A stretch of 64,000 nucleotides of DNA, taken from Sulfitobacter sp. BSw21498. GTDB lineage: Bacteria > Pseudomonadota > Alphaproteobacteria > Rhodobacterales > Rhodobacteraceae. Both the position numbers and the translations under genes were made by a program. Location: positions 2,046,001 to 2,110,000 of the forward strand of contig NZ_CP040753.1 in the NCBI RefSeq assembly GCF_006064855.1, written 5' to 3'. Shown in pieces: positions 8,563 to 17,920 of the stretch (positions within the stretch are counted from its first letter, which is position 1; each line of letters begins with the position of its first letter). The notes below the pieces were generated by a model. The model saw nothing but the letters and a program-made list of their open reading frames with translations. It searched no databases and had not been told where the DNA came from.

Positions 8563-11007
8563 ATGATCAAAACCTCAACACCAAAGCTCGACCCAGGCAC
8601 CGCGACGATCGAACAAATTGAAGGCTACTTCGGAATAAAGGGAGACAAACGACGTGAGGTCTTCGCCGCCTGGGGCTTCCCGAGCAACGCCTCGACTGCA
8701 TGGTCTGAAATCTGGGCGGCTATGGGCTTGAACCAAACTCAAGCCAGGAAACTTTGGGCTGATCTTCAAACCCCGCTCTTGGACAACAAGGAAGTCTCCC
8801 GGATTACGGGCATAAGCGTGGGCACGATCAACGACTGGTGCAACAAAGAGAAATACCCCACGTTCTTCCCCCCACCCATCCGTCTTGGCGCGAGGAAGAA
8901 ATTGTGGATTTCGCTTGAGATTCTCGCATTCAAGCAACCAAGCTTGTATTCAGCGCGAGCAAAGGAAATTCGCCGGCAGGCATTTCTCCCAGCATACGTT
9001 AAGACATCGTTCCGTACTTCAAACATTGATCTCAACCCATTGCCCTCTACTCCCGTGATAGAAGAAAATCCTTCGCATCTTGATCGATCGGCCAACCTTA
9101 CTGTTGCCGAACGACAAACGAGGGACACGATGTTTCACACGACGGAAGAGTTGATCTCTGAAATTACTCGCCAAGTGGAATTTTCTGCTTCGTCAGAAGT
9201 GCCTACTATGAATAAAGTTATTGAAGTGCTTGAGGCTGAGATCGAAGCGGGTCATCCGACCAGTTCCCGGAGGCGTGCTCAATGTGCACTCCGCAGCCTA
9301 CTGCGTGCTCGCAAGCTCGCGCCCGAGACTGTTGAGCTTAACATAGATAATTTCGACCGCCTATTCCCTCGCGCTGGTTGGAACCGCGTGAATATGCCAA
9401 CCATGACACAAGCTACATACCTTGATTATCGCAAGCGTGCGCGCGGAGGCGTGGAGAACGCGTTGGGCATCTCAAAACACAAACGCGAATTGCGGGAACG
9501 TGTCGACAACTGGCTGAAGGCTGCTAAATGGCTGAAAAGTCTGCCCAGGTACAGAAAGCGCCAAGTTGACTTGTCATGCGTTGAATCTACGCTGACAATG
9601 TGTGCCAGGGAGAGTGGCTACCAGCCCGTCGATATGACGCAGAGCACGTTCCGCGCTCTATACGCTCGAGCATCCAGCACACAGAAGAAAAGTCTGCGTA
9701 ACGCCGCTCGCCTAATTGCACGATTGCAAGCTGACGTTGAAACAGCCGATGGGATTCGAACCTTCTTTCCTCACCCGATCGCTGCGATCCAAACAACCTC
9801 GCCAAGGCAGCATGAACTACCTTCTCAATTTCAGATCGAAATCGACATGATGACGCAAGTGTCGAGCCGGACCAAATACTCAAAAATTAGAAAAGAATGG
9901 AGGCATTTAGCGAAGAAAACGACGGACAGTCATAAAAAGGCTATGCGCGGAATCATTCATGCTCTGATGAAAGTTGGCCGACTGCACTCCTCTGCAAATA
10001 CGATTAGAATTGCACTTTCAGATCAGGACGCTGTGTTTGAGGCATTGCAGTATGTGCTTTCCCGCGGTGAAATTAAGGCAAGCACTGCAGCTTCGATGGC
10101 CGGATACCTACCTCCAATACTTGAGCGCAACGGAATTAGTCTGCCGGAATTGAGAGATGAAATCAAAGCCATACCGGAATTCAAAATTTCAATAAAGAAT
10201 TCACAGATGGGTTTGGAAACTCAGAACTTGTGCCGGTCTCTCATTGAACGGCTCGACATGCGCGCAGATTTTCTTCTGTCACACGCTCCTTTGCGTCGTG
10301 AAGCCGAAGCCATTATGCGATTGGCCAAAAATGACAGGCGAGGCTTAACCAGAACTGAACGTACACGGGTTCGCCAACTTGGCACCGCAGCACTATTCTG
10401 CGCAATCGAATGTGGCGGGGCTCCGATCCGCGTCGAAAACTTCGTTGAAACAACTGTTAATGTTCCCGATGCCTGGTTGACGGTCGCGTCGAAGAACGAG
10501 TTTCGATTGGTTGTTCCAGAAAGTGAGACCAAAAACAAAAAAGCTATCGACACCCTCATTAGCGCCAGCGCAGAGCTTTATCATGATACGGTGCGATGGT
10601 TCCTCGAAAAGGTTCGTCCGCACTTTTTTAGAAACGATGTCTCAGGAAATATTCATGACGACAAAAGGCAAGAAAAAGCAGCCAAGACCGCTGCACTTCA
10701 GTGCCGCTGGCTAATTCCGGGAGTAAAGAATCAAACAAAAAGCCTTTGCTACAACACTTTTCTCAGCTGGTTTCAGAACCACATGCGAGACTTGGTCGGC
10801 ATTACTTGCAACCCTCATAACTTCCGCCACGGACAAGCCAGTTTGCTCTACCATGAATACCCAGAGCGGATCGACATGATAGCAAAGCGCCTTGGTGACA
10901 CTGTTGAAACCGTTGTTCGATTTTACGCATGGATTCATAACGAGATGCTGATGCGTGAAGGACAGAAAGCGCTCGTTGCACTGCTCCCGGGAGGGCACCG
11001 CACATGA
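8563..11007 (+). CDS. Large tyrosine recombinase with N-terminal helix-turn-helix (first gene of a recombinase pair)
   Basis: 814 residues from the ATG at 8563, behind GAGG. Residues of about 65-110 hold an AlpA-like helix-turn-helix (NKEVSRITGISVGTINDWCN followed by PPPIRLGARKKLWISLE). The C-terminal domain has tyrosine-recombinase features: an Arg in the context GGAPIRVENF, then NPHNFRHGQASLL (HxxRH) and RLGDTVETVVRFYAW with the likely nucleophilic Tyr. The long middle is not recognised. The stop overlaps the ATG of the next recombinase (ATGA at 11004-11007), which implies translational coupling. It lies directly inside the island next to the tRNA. It may act in mobilising the island or be the relic of another element inserted there. 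Confidence 0.8.
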   Translation: MIKTSTPKLDPGTATIEQIEGYFGIKGDKRREVFAAWGFPSNASTAWSEIWAAMGLNQTQARKLWADLQTPLLDNKEVSRITGISVGTINDWCNKEKYPTFFPPPIRLGARKKLWISLEILAFKQPSLYSARAKEIRRQAFLPAYVKTSFRTSNIDLNPLPSTPVIEENPSHLDRSANLTVAERQTRDTMFHTTEELISEITRQVEFSASSEVPTMNKVIEVLEAEIEAGHPTSSRRRAQCALRSLLRARKLAPETVELNIDNFDRLFPRAGWNRVNMPTMTQATYLDYRKRARGGVENALGISKHKRELRERVDNWLKAAKWLKSLPRYRKRQVDLSCVESTLTMCARESGYQPVDMTQSTFRALYARASSTQKKSLRNAARLIARLQADVETADGIRTFFPHPIAAIQTTSPRQHELPSQFQIEIDMMTQVSSRTKYSKIRKEWRHLAKKTTDSHKKAMRGIIHALMKVGRLHSSANTIRIALSDQDAVFEALQYVLSRGEIKASTAASMAGYLPPILERNGISLPELRDEIKAIPEFKISIKNSQMGLETQNLCRSLIERLDMRADFLLSHAPLRREAEAIMRLAKNDRRGLTRTERTRVRQLGTAALFCAIECGGAPIRVENFVETTVNVPDAWLTVASKNEFRLVVPESETKNKKAIDTLISASAELYHDTVRWFLEKVRPHFFRNDVSGNIHDDKRQEKAAKTAALQCRWLIPGVKNQTKSLCYNTFLSWFQNHMRDLVGITCNPHNFRHGQASLLYHEYPERIDMIAKRLGDTVETVVRFYAWIHNEMLMREGQKALVALLPGGHRT

Positions 11008-12466
11008 AACCCGATCATTCACGACTACTAAATTCAAAAGAAATCGTAAAATCGGGCCAGCGCGATACCCGTTCGAGAAGCGAAGTTCTTTCGGGCCAAA
11101 ATTGGACCAAGTTGCTAAGCTTGCCCGCAGTCAAAACGTTGCAAACAAAAAATCTGCGACAAGTGGATAGTTTCTTTGACTATTGTACGCACCGGGGCCT
11201 TACTGACATCGAGGTTGATCATTTTTTGATTTTGACAAGTCGAGCAGTCCAACCAGTCTGCGTCGTCTTAGAGACACTTTACGGTCCATATATGGCCTGC
11301 ATCATCCTATTTCTCATGTAGTAGACCGCGCTCGCCAAATAAGATGCCGCGCTCACCGTTTTAAGCAAGGGCGAACAGGTCAGAGGAAACAGACATCACA
11401 AAGGTTGCGTTGCTCAGTTCCCGTTTGTGAGTTGCCAGGGACTTGGCGAACTATGTTGGATGAACTGGAGGCAGGCCAGCGCGTAAGGGGACGCAGAAGT
11501 TCCGGAGCTACTGTGCGGAATATGCGAAGCTATGCCCGCCAGCTAATATGGTCTGCCCGGAAGGCGGGTTTATCTGATGAAATTAGTATGCAAACACTAT
11601 TAGCTTACGATCAGGATCTATCTCAGCGCGGGCTTAGAGCGACCAGTTGCGCAATGCAGTTTGGTTTCCTTGGCGCGTTGACAAAATTTGTTCAGCCAGA
11701 CGCTTATCTTGAAGATGCCATCAAAGAACTTGTCGCAGACTATACAATTGCTGCGAATGGCTCAGTCAGGCTGAAAGAGGGCCGATATGCAAATCTGGCC
11801 TCCATCGATGTTCTCTTTGATCAGGCTTACGTCCTCTTAGACGAAGGTCTCACTGAGAAACACAAAACTAAAAGAATCTCATTGCTCGTCGACGCCGCCG
11901 CAATCGCCTTCCTCACACTTGTTCCACTGCGCAACGCTGATACGGTGCTGCGTTGGGGAGAACACATATCAGTTGACGCCTCTGGTACAGATGACTGGGT
12001 TTACAGGATTGGCACATCGATTTCGAAAACATTCGCTGATTTCGGTGGAAAATTGCATCCTATACTTAACCCCTTCTTAGAAACTCTGCTATTGCAGGGG
12101 CAGCACCCCGCCTTCCTGCAGCGGCGATTGGCGGAAGCAATTTCCGACCGAGAGCCGGTCTTTCCTTTAAGTAACGGTGACGCGCGCAGCAATAATAACC
12201 TCTCGCGACGCTGGCGGGTTCGCCTTGGCACTGGCAGCCACATTGCACGAACACAGGCCCATACCCTTCTCGGCGCATTAGGTCCAAAAGGCGTTAACTT
12301 CGCACTGGCTTTGTGCGCGCAGCGCTCATACGGGACAAGGGTCCACTACCAAGACAGATCTCTCGACCGCGAGCTTATGTTGGAGAGTCAAAGGAAGCTC
12401 TCCGCGACCTTACCCAGTGATCTTGTTGCGCGGCGATTGGAAGGCCTTGAACCACAGAAAGTTTAG
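11004..12466 (+). pseudogene. Second tyrosine recombinase of the pair, interrupted by a frameshift in a T6 run
   Basis: The first frame starts at 11004 (ATGA overlap) and, after EVDHF, runs to a stop at 11321. A second frame is open from 11219 and continues without stop to 12466. One extra T in the run 11222-11227 would join them into one protein of about 487 residues (...VDHF FDFDKSSSPTSLRRL...). The C-terminal half carries RNADTVLRW, GSHIARTQAHTLLG (HxxR with a second His) and LCAQRSYGTRVHYQ with the presumed Tyr, a pattern I recall from paired recombinase-like proteins on alphaproteobacterial islands. The ATG at 11453 or the GTG-rich region near 11405 could start a shorter protein. A sequencing error or a programmed slip in T6 cannot be excluded. 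Confidence 0.7.
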
Positions 12467-12483
12467 ACTCACATGCGCTCTAA

Positions 12484-12830
12484 ATGCGCATCTCAGGGAC
12501 TGAAAAGAAACCAGCTGAATCCGCAGACGTTAGCGACAGCTATCACAAAGGGCGGAAAGTGTGCATTCGCTGCAAGTGCGAGGTTGCCGTGCGTCGATGG
12601 GGACAGCTGACATTCAATCAGCCACGGAACTGGTGTTTGTGCTGCGGTGCGGAAGGCGGCTTCGAGCCCTTCAAACGAACAAGCAGCTCGACCATTTCGC
12701 AGCCGCAGCAAAATCAGCCGAGAGAGACCGGCCCTTTGCGGACCTTGGCCATGACTTCAAGATGCTGCAGTGCGGCCCGTCATTGCGGCCATTTATTCAT
12801 CGTGCAGCATTCTATTAAGTTAAGCGTCGG
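12484..12830 (-). repeat. Dispersed degenerate repeat, copy C
   Basis: The minus strand carries, in order, GCCGCCTTCCGCACCGCAG, TTGAATGTCAGCTG, TTGCAGCGAATGCACACTTT and CCGCCCTTTGTG. The same order of motifs is found on the plus strand at 17921-18176 and 36279-36430. By eye it is the most diverged of the three. No gene is seen here. Confidence 0.55.
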
Positions 12831-12834
12831 TCAG

Positions 12835-13149
12835 AGGTGTGGTTTCAACGGAGCGCCGCAACACACGCTTCAAATTTCTCTGCGGGGGTTTGATATTGCG
12901 AGGTCTTTCGAGGTCTCTCGTTGAGCAGGCGGGCCACGGCGCTCAGCTCGGCCTGACTAAAGCCCGATATATCAACGCCTTTCGGGAAGTATTGGCGAAG
13001 AAGTCGATTGGTGTTTTCATTACTCCCTCTTTGCCAAGGTGACTGAGGATCACAAAAATAGGCGTCGATCTTTGTCGCCATGGTGAACTTTCGATGGCCG
13101 GCCATCTTTGACTTACGATCCCATGTCAGCGATCGATACAGCTCTTTTG
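12835..13149 (-). pseudogene. IS30-family transposase, C-terminal remnant
   Basis: The frame ending at 12845 reads LYRSLTWDRKSKMAGHRKF, then YFCDPQSPWQRGSNENTN, LLRQYFPKGVDIS and LNERPRKTSQYQTPAEKFEA, the conserved C-terminal part of IS30 transposases, including the catalytic DPxSPWQRGxNE region. A stop lies in frame just upstream near 13150 and the N-terminal two thirds are absent. The end near 12835 (AGGTGTGGTTTCAACGG) may be the old terminal repeat; that boundary is a guess. Confidence 0.8.
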
Positions 13150-13217
13150 ACAGTTACCGCGACAAATAGTTTAACTTACTGCCGATCTGGAATGGGTCGA
13201 GACGCAGCCCGGGTGTT

Positions 13218-13916
13218 TTAAGAACCACCTGCCAACGGCCAAGTTGGGCAACCGAACCGGTATTGCGACTGCACGAAAAGCGAAACGACGATTGGACTAT
13301 ATGATCGGGGTTCATCCGTGTGCCTATCGACATTAAGTCTGACGTCGGCATGTCGCACAGCGTTCAGCTTCTCGATCCAATGGTCTGGCAAATTGTGCTG
13401 GACCGCTCCCTCACGGATCAGAGTGATGTAGCGCAGGGACGGTTTACCGTCCTCGGGCTGGCCGTCGGCGATCAGGCTGAAGGCGCGGAGCCGATTGCCT
13501 GCATGATCCTCGGCATCAAGCCAGATCGGGTAATACCGCCAACCCGGCACGCCTTCGGTCGAATGCAGCCAGACCATATCCCGGCGCGTCATTCGGTATA
13601 GAACGCCCCAAACCTCTTCTTCTGGCGCGGGTTCGATGTTGGCGGGGGCGGACAGCCCACGTGGCCGGCCCTGAAGATTGAAACGCAGCCTGTAGTCTGG
13701 CGCACGTCTCACACGCCATTCCAAAGGCTCCATCTTGCGACGGCCCAGAAAAACGCTGTTGTTCATGTTGGCCCCGAAGGCGAAATACCAGACCTCGTCA
13801 TCAGGATGGCCGTCCAAAGTCAGGCCCCATCCGCGGTACCAGAGCTGAGCGAGCGGCCAATAGCGCAGGATGATCGGCAACCACAGACGTTTCAAGAAAC
13901 GGCGAAAGGCGATCAT
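13218..13916 (-). CDS. Gamma-glutamylcyclotransferase (GGCT/AIG2)-like protein
   Basis: 232 residues. The start ATG overlaps the stop of the MFS gene by four bases. The segment WYFAFGANMNNSVF matches the substrate loop of the GGCT fold and LHSTEGVPGWRYYPI holds the Glu expected at the active site. Enzymes of this fold open gamma-glutamyl compounds such as glutathione to 5-oxoproline, although many bacterial members are uncharacterised. The last about 35 residues (after LNAVRHADV) do not look like the family and may read into foreign DNA beside the IS30 remnant. It is the last gene of the operon that starts behind the mer-type operator, so a role in thiol metabolism during metal stress is a reasonable inference. 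Confidence 0.75.
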   Translation of the reverse strand: MIAFRRFLKRLWLPIILRYWPLAQLWYRGWGLTLDGHPDDEVWYFAFGANMNNSVFLGRRKMEPLEWRVRRAPDYRLRFNLQGRPRGLSAPANIEPAPEEEVWGVLYRMTRRDMVWLHSTEGVPGWRYYPIWLDAEDHAGNRLRAFSLIADGQPEDGKPSLRYITLIREGAVQHNLPDHWIEKLNAVRHADVRLNVDRHTDEPRSYSPIVVSLFVQSQYRFGCPTWPLAGGS

Positions 13917-15175
13917 CTGGAACCCTCCGGCGCAAGGCGCGAGATGCGCAGCAGTAGCAGCAGCTGCGCACCCGCGGCAAGGATGGCAGCGACAAAGACC
14001 GCATGGATCGAGGTCAATGATATCAGACCGGCCCCAAGCAGCGGTAAAAGAGCCGCAGGCGAGGCCAGCGCGTTGAAATACGCCGAATAGGCAGGGCGTC
14101 TGTCATCGGGCGATATTTCCATCAGGTAGCCCAGATAACCAATGGTTACGCCGTTCATCATCGCACCAATCAGCGCGAAAAGCGCCAAGTAGCCCCAGAG
14201 ACCAGCGCCGAGACCCAACAAAACCAGTAACAGCAGCGGCGGCACGATCCGGATAAGCGCCACGGTCTGCAACATCCGCAACTTGCCCGCGCCGTCGCCA
14301 AGTTTGCCCCAGACCGGGTTGGAAACCAGAGCGCCGGCGGTCTGCGCGCCCAACAGCAGGCCGACGTCGGCAACAGTGACACCGCTACCGTTCGCTGCGA
14401 CGACATAAAACGGCAACGCCATCAGGGTCGCGCCGCCCAGCCACTGGGACTGGAGGAATAACCGGAATCGGCTGTCAGTCCTCAGGACATGCCAACCGCC
14501 GCTTAAGAACGCCCGCACATCCTGCGGTGGTTTGCGCCCAACCTTAGGGGGTATTATCGGCGGTTCACCCGCCGAAACGAACAACATCGAAGACAGGACC
14601 ATCAACAGTGCTGCCAATCCGAAAATTAGAGCGTAGGCCTGAAGGTTCGGCAAGATATCAAGCGTTAGCCGCACAAAGGCGGCGACCGCCAGCGCGAAAA
14701 TACCGCCCCCGAAAAACCGCCACGCCAACATCCGGCTGCGCGCCTCTGATGGGATCGACCGCCCGACGATATCGTTATACGGAACCGCGACGACGCCGCT
14801 GACAAAGGCGTAGAGCGTCCATAGCCCCAGAAATACCCATCCCAGTGCGACCGCAGACATGCCAGCACCAAACCAAAGAAGAAGTGCGATCAACCCTGCC
14901 ATCAATGCCCGCCCAAAGGCACCGAAGACGTAGAACGGCATGCGTCTATCTGCGCGTTCAGCCAAGAAACCGACAACAAGTTGTGGTAGAAGCCAGCCCA
15001 GACGCAGCACAGCGCTGGCAAAGCCGACGGCAAACGCGCTGCCCGTCAGTTGAAAAACAAGGCTTGCCACGATGGTCGCGGAATCAATCGCAGCACTTCC
15101 CGCCTGAAAGGCAGCACCTGCACCCGCGATGCGCCAGAAGCGGCCGCGTTCGGTCGTGTGGTCCGACTTCCCCAT
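13913..15175 (-). CDS. Major facilitator superfamily transporter
   Basis: 420 residues from the ATG at 15175 (MGKSDHTTERG); the frame is open much further upstream but that part is neither hydrophobic nor MFS-like. About 12 membrane segments alternate with short loops. The first loop holds FLAERADRRMP, a variant of the MFS motif between helices 2 and 3, and the central loop (residues of about 205-225, PKVGRKPPQDVRAF) is hydrophilic. No substrate can be assigned. It sits third in a four-gene operon: 40 bases after the periplasmic protein and overlapping the GGCT-like gene. Confidence 0.85.
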   Translation of the reverse strand: MGKSDHTTERGRFWRIAGAGAAFQAGSAAIDSATIVASLVFQLTGSAFAVGFASAVLRLGWLLPQLVVGFLAERADRRMPFYVFGAFGRALMAGLIALLLWFGAGMSAVALGWVFLGLWTLYAFVSGVVAVPYNDIVGRSIPSEARSRMLAWRFFGGGIFALAVAAFVRLTLDILPNLQAYALIFGLAALLMVLSSMLFVSAGEPPIIPPKVGRKPPQDVRAFLSGGWHVLRTDSRFRLFLQSQWLGGATLMALPFYVVAANGSGVTVADVGLLLGAQTAGALVSNPVWGKLGDGAGKLRMLQTVALIRIVPPLLLLVLLGLGAGLWGYLALFALIGAMMNGVTIGYLGYLMEISPDDRRPAYSAYFNALASPAALLPLLGAGLISLTSIHAVFVAAILAAGAQLLLLLRISRLAPEGSR

Positions 15176-15215
15176 CACATGGACCCAGCACAGGTTTGTC
15201 GCATACGATCCATGG

Positions 15216-15851
15216 TCATGGCCAATCTGTTCCGTCGGTGGATCGATCGAGCGCTTGTCGCAAAGCCTCGATATCATGCACGCCACCGCTGTCGCGGACA
15301 GCACGATCAATGCGCAGGGCTGCGTTGTACCCTTGGGCTGCCTGCCGGTCGGGTGCGCTGTCATACGCGGCGTGGTAACGCGCTGCGAAACTGTTTGTGG
15401 AGGAGAGCGCATTGCCGGTCCAAATCTCGGCGGGAGGCAGTGCGCCCGGTGTGATGACCAAAGTCGCGTCATCGGCCCTGCGCGACGGTGCAACGTCCGG
15501 CCCGCTGAAATTCACGACCACCGTTGCGGCAGTCGTAGGCGCGCCTTTGAGCCAGATAATGCCTTCCGCAGCGTCTACGGGTTGGACGCGGATAAACAGA
15601 TCGATGCCGCCAAGATGCCCGTCCGAGGTTTCCGCCGCGTGGCTGTCACGCTCACTGGCGGCCACGCGCATACCTTGTATTGCCGACGCCAGATCCAAAG
15701 GCTCTGCCGCCGCAGTTGCATCTAATGTCACGACAAAGCTGTGGGCCGATGCCACATTTGGTGTCGCTGTTAAAACAGCCGTGAGTGCAATACCGACGGC
15801 GGTAACCACCGACCGACATGTCGGCAAAAATCGTCTGCTATTGTCCGGCAT
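15216..15851 (-). CDS. Secreted protein resembling the C-terminal end of an amino-acid-type ABC binding protein
   Basis: 211 residues with an N-terminal signal peptide (VVTAVGIALTAVLTATPNVASA). The C-terminal third, ARYHAAYDSAPDRQAAQGYN followed by IEALRQAL, resembles the closing helices of type I periplasmic binding proteins (F...Y...Y...P...AA.GYDA...L..AL). The total is only half the usual length of such proteins and no ABC transporter is adjacent, so it may be a reduced or partnered binding protein. It overlaps the upstream membrane-protein gene by 14 bases. Exact function unknown. Confidence 0.6.
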   Translation of the reverse strand: MPDNSRRFLPTCRSVVTAVGIALTAVLTATPNVASAHSFVVTLDATAAAEPLDLASAIQGMRVAASERDSHAAETSDGHLGGIDLFIRVQPVDAAEGIIWLKGAPTTAATVVVNFSGPDVAPSRRADDATLVITPGALPPAEIWTGNALSSTNSFAARYHAAYDSAPDRQAAQGYNAALRIDRAVRDSGGVHDIEALRQALDRSTDGTDWP

Positions 15852-16836
15852 GTACGATCTCCTGCTGCCTGCTCCGTATGTCGATACCGGATTGCCACAG
15901 CACGATCAGACCGCCGCCGACGACCACGATGATCGAAATCATCCAGTTGAACAGGATCATCAGCAACGCTTGTTCTTCGGGGACACCCAAAAGGTTGAAG
16001 GCAAACGCCGACCCGATCACAAAGCCACCCGGCACCCGTATGAACCGAGTCAGAACCAAGGAAAATCCGGCAAATACCATCAAGAAGAGATAGTCGAACG
16101 GGGCAAGTACGATGCCGACAGCAAGGCCTGCCCAGACATAATGCGTGGCCGAGATGAGCTTTGCCGCGACGGCACCCAACAGCACGTTCAACCGGTGCCG
16201 GCGTGCCTTGGGCCATACCACCCCATCACAGAGCGAGCCGCGCAACTGTGCACCATTGGCGCGAAACCACTTCGCCACCCAATCGAAAAGGCGGCAAATC
16301 AACGGCCCGTCCTGAGCCAGCAGGGTCCTAAACCGAAACAGCGCCCACAAGAGTCCCCCGAACAAGATGAAATTGATCGCCCCCGCGACCGCAAGCCCAA
16401 GCTCCAGATTGCCACTAACCTGTGGCACCTTGCCCGCCATGGCGACAAGACCCGCGAACAGCGCAAAAACCACACCATCAATGAATCGCGCGATGATCGT
16501 CGTAGACAACACCGTGCCCATCTTCAGGTCTTCCATCCGCGCGATCAGCCACGATCGCACCAGCGGGCTGATGCCCAGCGGCACCAGCACATTGGCCCCA
16601 TACCCGGCAAGCAACGCACCGGTTAGCCGCAAGGTGCGCACCGGCTTGACGTCATGCAAAATCTGACGCCACTTCCAGCCATTAGCGACCTGTTCCAGCA
16701 AGATCGTCGCTGTTAACATCAACACCCAACCAAGATGTGCCTCGCGAAGACCGGTTAGAAAACGGGAGAAATCCAAGTCACGATACAGCCAGAAGATCAG
16801 CGCAAGCGCGACCACGCCCCCAACCAGCGGCGGCAA
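15838..16836 (-). CDS. LPG-synthase-type transmembrane protein (UPF0104 / PF03706-like)
   Basis: About 332 residues, strongly hydrophobic with about eight membrane segments. Segments such as VANGWKWRQILHDVKP and ARFIDGVVFALFAGL fit the flippase-like membrane domain of lysylphosphatidylglycerol synthases; the cytoplasmic aminoacyl-transferase domain is absent. It is the first gene behind the mer-type promoter, with a leader of about 150 bases. The start is uncertain: no ATG is in frame, and TTG at 16836 is given; an in-frame ATT after GGAG at about 16890 would add 20 residues. Family members move lipids or glycolipids. A role in metal resistance is only suggested by the operator. Confidence 0.75.
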   Translation of the reverse strand: MPPLVGGVVALALIFWLYRDLDFSRFLTGLREAHLGWVLMLTATILLEQVANGWKWRQILHDVKPVRTLRLTGALLAGYGANVLVPLGISPLVRSWLIARMEDLKMGTVLSTTIIARFIDGVVFALFAGLVAMAGKVPQVSGNLELGLAVAGAINFILFGGLLWALFRFRTLLAQDGPLICRLFDWVAKWFRANGAQLRGSLCDGVVWPKARRHRLNVLLGAVAAKLISATHYVWAGLAVGIVLAPFDYLFLMVFAGFSLVLTRFIRVPGGFVIGSAFAFNLLGVPEEQALLMILFNWMISIIVVVGGGLIVLWQSGIDIRSRQQEIVHAGQ

Positions 16837-16989
16837 CCAGCGTCGTACAAGGGAACGGGACGGCGGTTTTGGTGAAATGGTGTCGATGATAATCTCCGGT
16901 CGGGGTTGTCAGTGTACCTTCCATTCACCGTCACGAAGGCCAGTGCGTGGGTCTATGGTCGCACTGATGCGGTTGTTGATTCTGGTGCA

Positions 16990-17020
16990 GGTTAACCGCC
17001 GTACCGTGGTACGGTGTCAA
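16990..17020 (-). promoter_or_regulatory. mer-type promoter/operator with 19-bp spacer
   Basis: On the minus strand: TTGACA (-35, 17015-17020), 19 bases, then TTAACC (-10, 16990-16995). The spacer contains the perfect dyad CCGTACC-AC-GGTACGG (16999-17014). The classical mer operator is CCGTAC-N4-GTACGG between TTGACT and TAAGGT with the same 19-base spacing, so both the dyad and the geometry agree. The MerR gene ends 35 bases upstream on the same strand. Confidence 0.85.
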
Positions 17021-17054
17021 CAAAAGTCTTCGTATAACACAACTTTCAGACCGA

Positions 17055-17462
17055 TCACTTCGGCCGCTCGATGGCACCGATGATTGAACAGGCACCAAGG
17101 TCGCCATTTCCGGGGCAGCCGTCGATCAATTCGTCCAGCAGCGTCGCTATCTTTTGCAATCCCTCCAGACGTTCCCAAACCTCGCGTCGTTTTTGAACCG
17201 CCAGCTTACGAACGTCGTGGCAATTGGCGTCAGCACGGGCCCTTAAAGAAAGCAAATCTGCGATCTCGCTAAGAGAAAAACCGATGCCTTGTGCGTCCTT
17301 GATGAACCGCAACCGGCTTACAGATGCAGCATCATAGAGACGCGGGCGGCCATCCACAGGTTTAATCGGCTGTGTCAGTAAGCCGCGGCGTTCATAGTAT
17401 CGGATCGTTTCAACATTCACTTGCGCCGCTCGTGCCGCCTGTCCGATTTTGAGATTTGCCAT
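17055..17462 (-). CDS. merR: MerR-family regulator, mercury type
   Basis: 135 residues. The N-terminal winged helix (NLKIGQAARAAQVNVETIRY followed by YERRGLL) is typical MerR. The metal-binding cysteines of mercury MerR are all present in context: ANCHDVRKLA (equivalent to Cys82) and GCPGNGDLGACSII, where Cys-x8-Cys matches the Cys117/Cys126 loop. Such proteins twist a promoter with a 19-base spacer when Hg(II) binds. The matching promoter lies directly downstream and drives the operon 16836-13218. A minus-strand TTATAAT lies upstream of the start with AAAGG near the ATG. Sensing of another thiophilic metal is possible. Confidence 0.88.
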   Translation of the reverse strand: MANLKIGQAARAAQVNVETIRYYERRGLLTQPIKPVDGRPRLYDAASVSRLRFIKDAQGIGFSLSEIADLLSLRARADANCHDVRKLAVQKRREVWERLEGLQKIATLLDELIDGCPGNGDLGACSIIGAIERPK

Positions 17463-17770
17463 TGTTTCGACCTTTCAATCCTGATCCGTGTTGCAACATT
17501 ATAATCATTATCCACTTTGGGTTATCATGAACTGGACGGGCTTTGTTATTCAGAAAAGCTGCCTGCCGACGCACTTAAACGTCATCGATTCAGTCGGCGC
17601 GCCTACGGTGTGATCGTAATTAGCCCTCCAGCAATGCGCTAATAACTGCGGAATGCGGGGCTGCATTGCCCTTCCGCGTGGCAATCTAAACCATGCCCCT
17701 CCCGACCTAAGCTGACGCTATCTTACAGCAGGGAGTTGAAAGCGGATGTTCAGAACTGGCGGTTCTCTGG
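17463..17770. other. Intergenic stretch upstream of merR
   Basis: Holds the likely merR promoter (about 17495-17515 on the minus strand). Beyond that I see no gene or clear structure. Confidence 0.5.
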
Positions 17771-17900
17771 TTGGCAACGCTTTGACGTGGATCAATGATC
17801 GAGCAACAAATCACCTCCAAGTCAGTTGGAGACCAGAATTTCACATCGCCGAAATACGCGATACCATAGGCCGTACGCATCGCTTACTGCATTGCAGCGT
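17771..17900 (+). repeat. Duplicated promoter-like segment, copy 1, with an FNR/Dnr-like box
   Basis: This stretch matches 20302-20415 in order: TTGGCAACG, a TTGAY-GTGG-ATCAA box (here TTGACGTGGATCAA at 17782-17795), AAATCACYTCCAAGTCA, and CACATCGCCGAAATACGC. Here it does not precede an obvious gene, so it may be a stray duplicate of the EF-hand gene's promoter region or part of a dispersed repeat. Confidence 0.6.
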
Positions 17901-17920
17901 TTGAGACGAATGGGTTCGGC

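Noticed and set aside
15397-16626. Long plus-strand open frame of 409 codons
   Set aside because: It is antisense to the operon of membrane and periplasmic proteins, has an implausible composition (rich in Arg, Gln, His, Pro) and no family resemblance.
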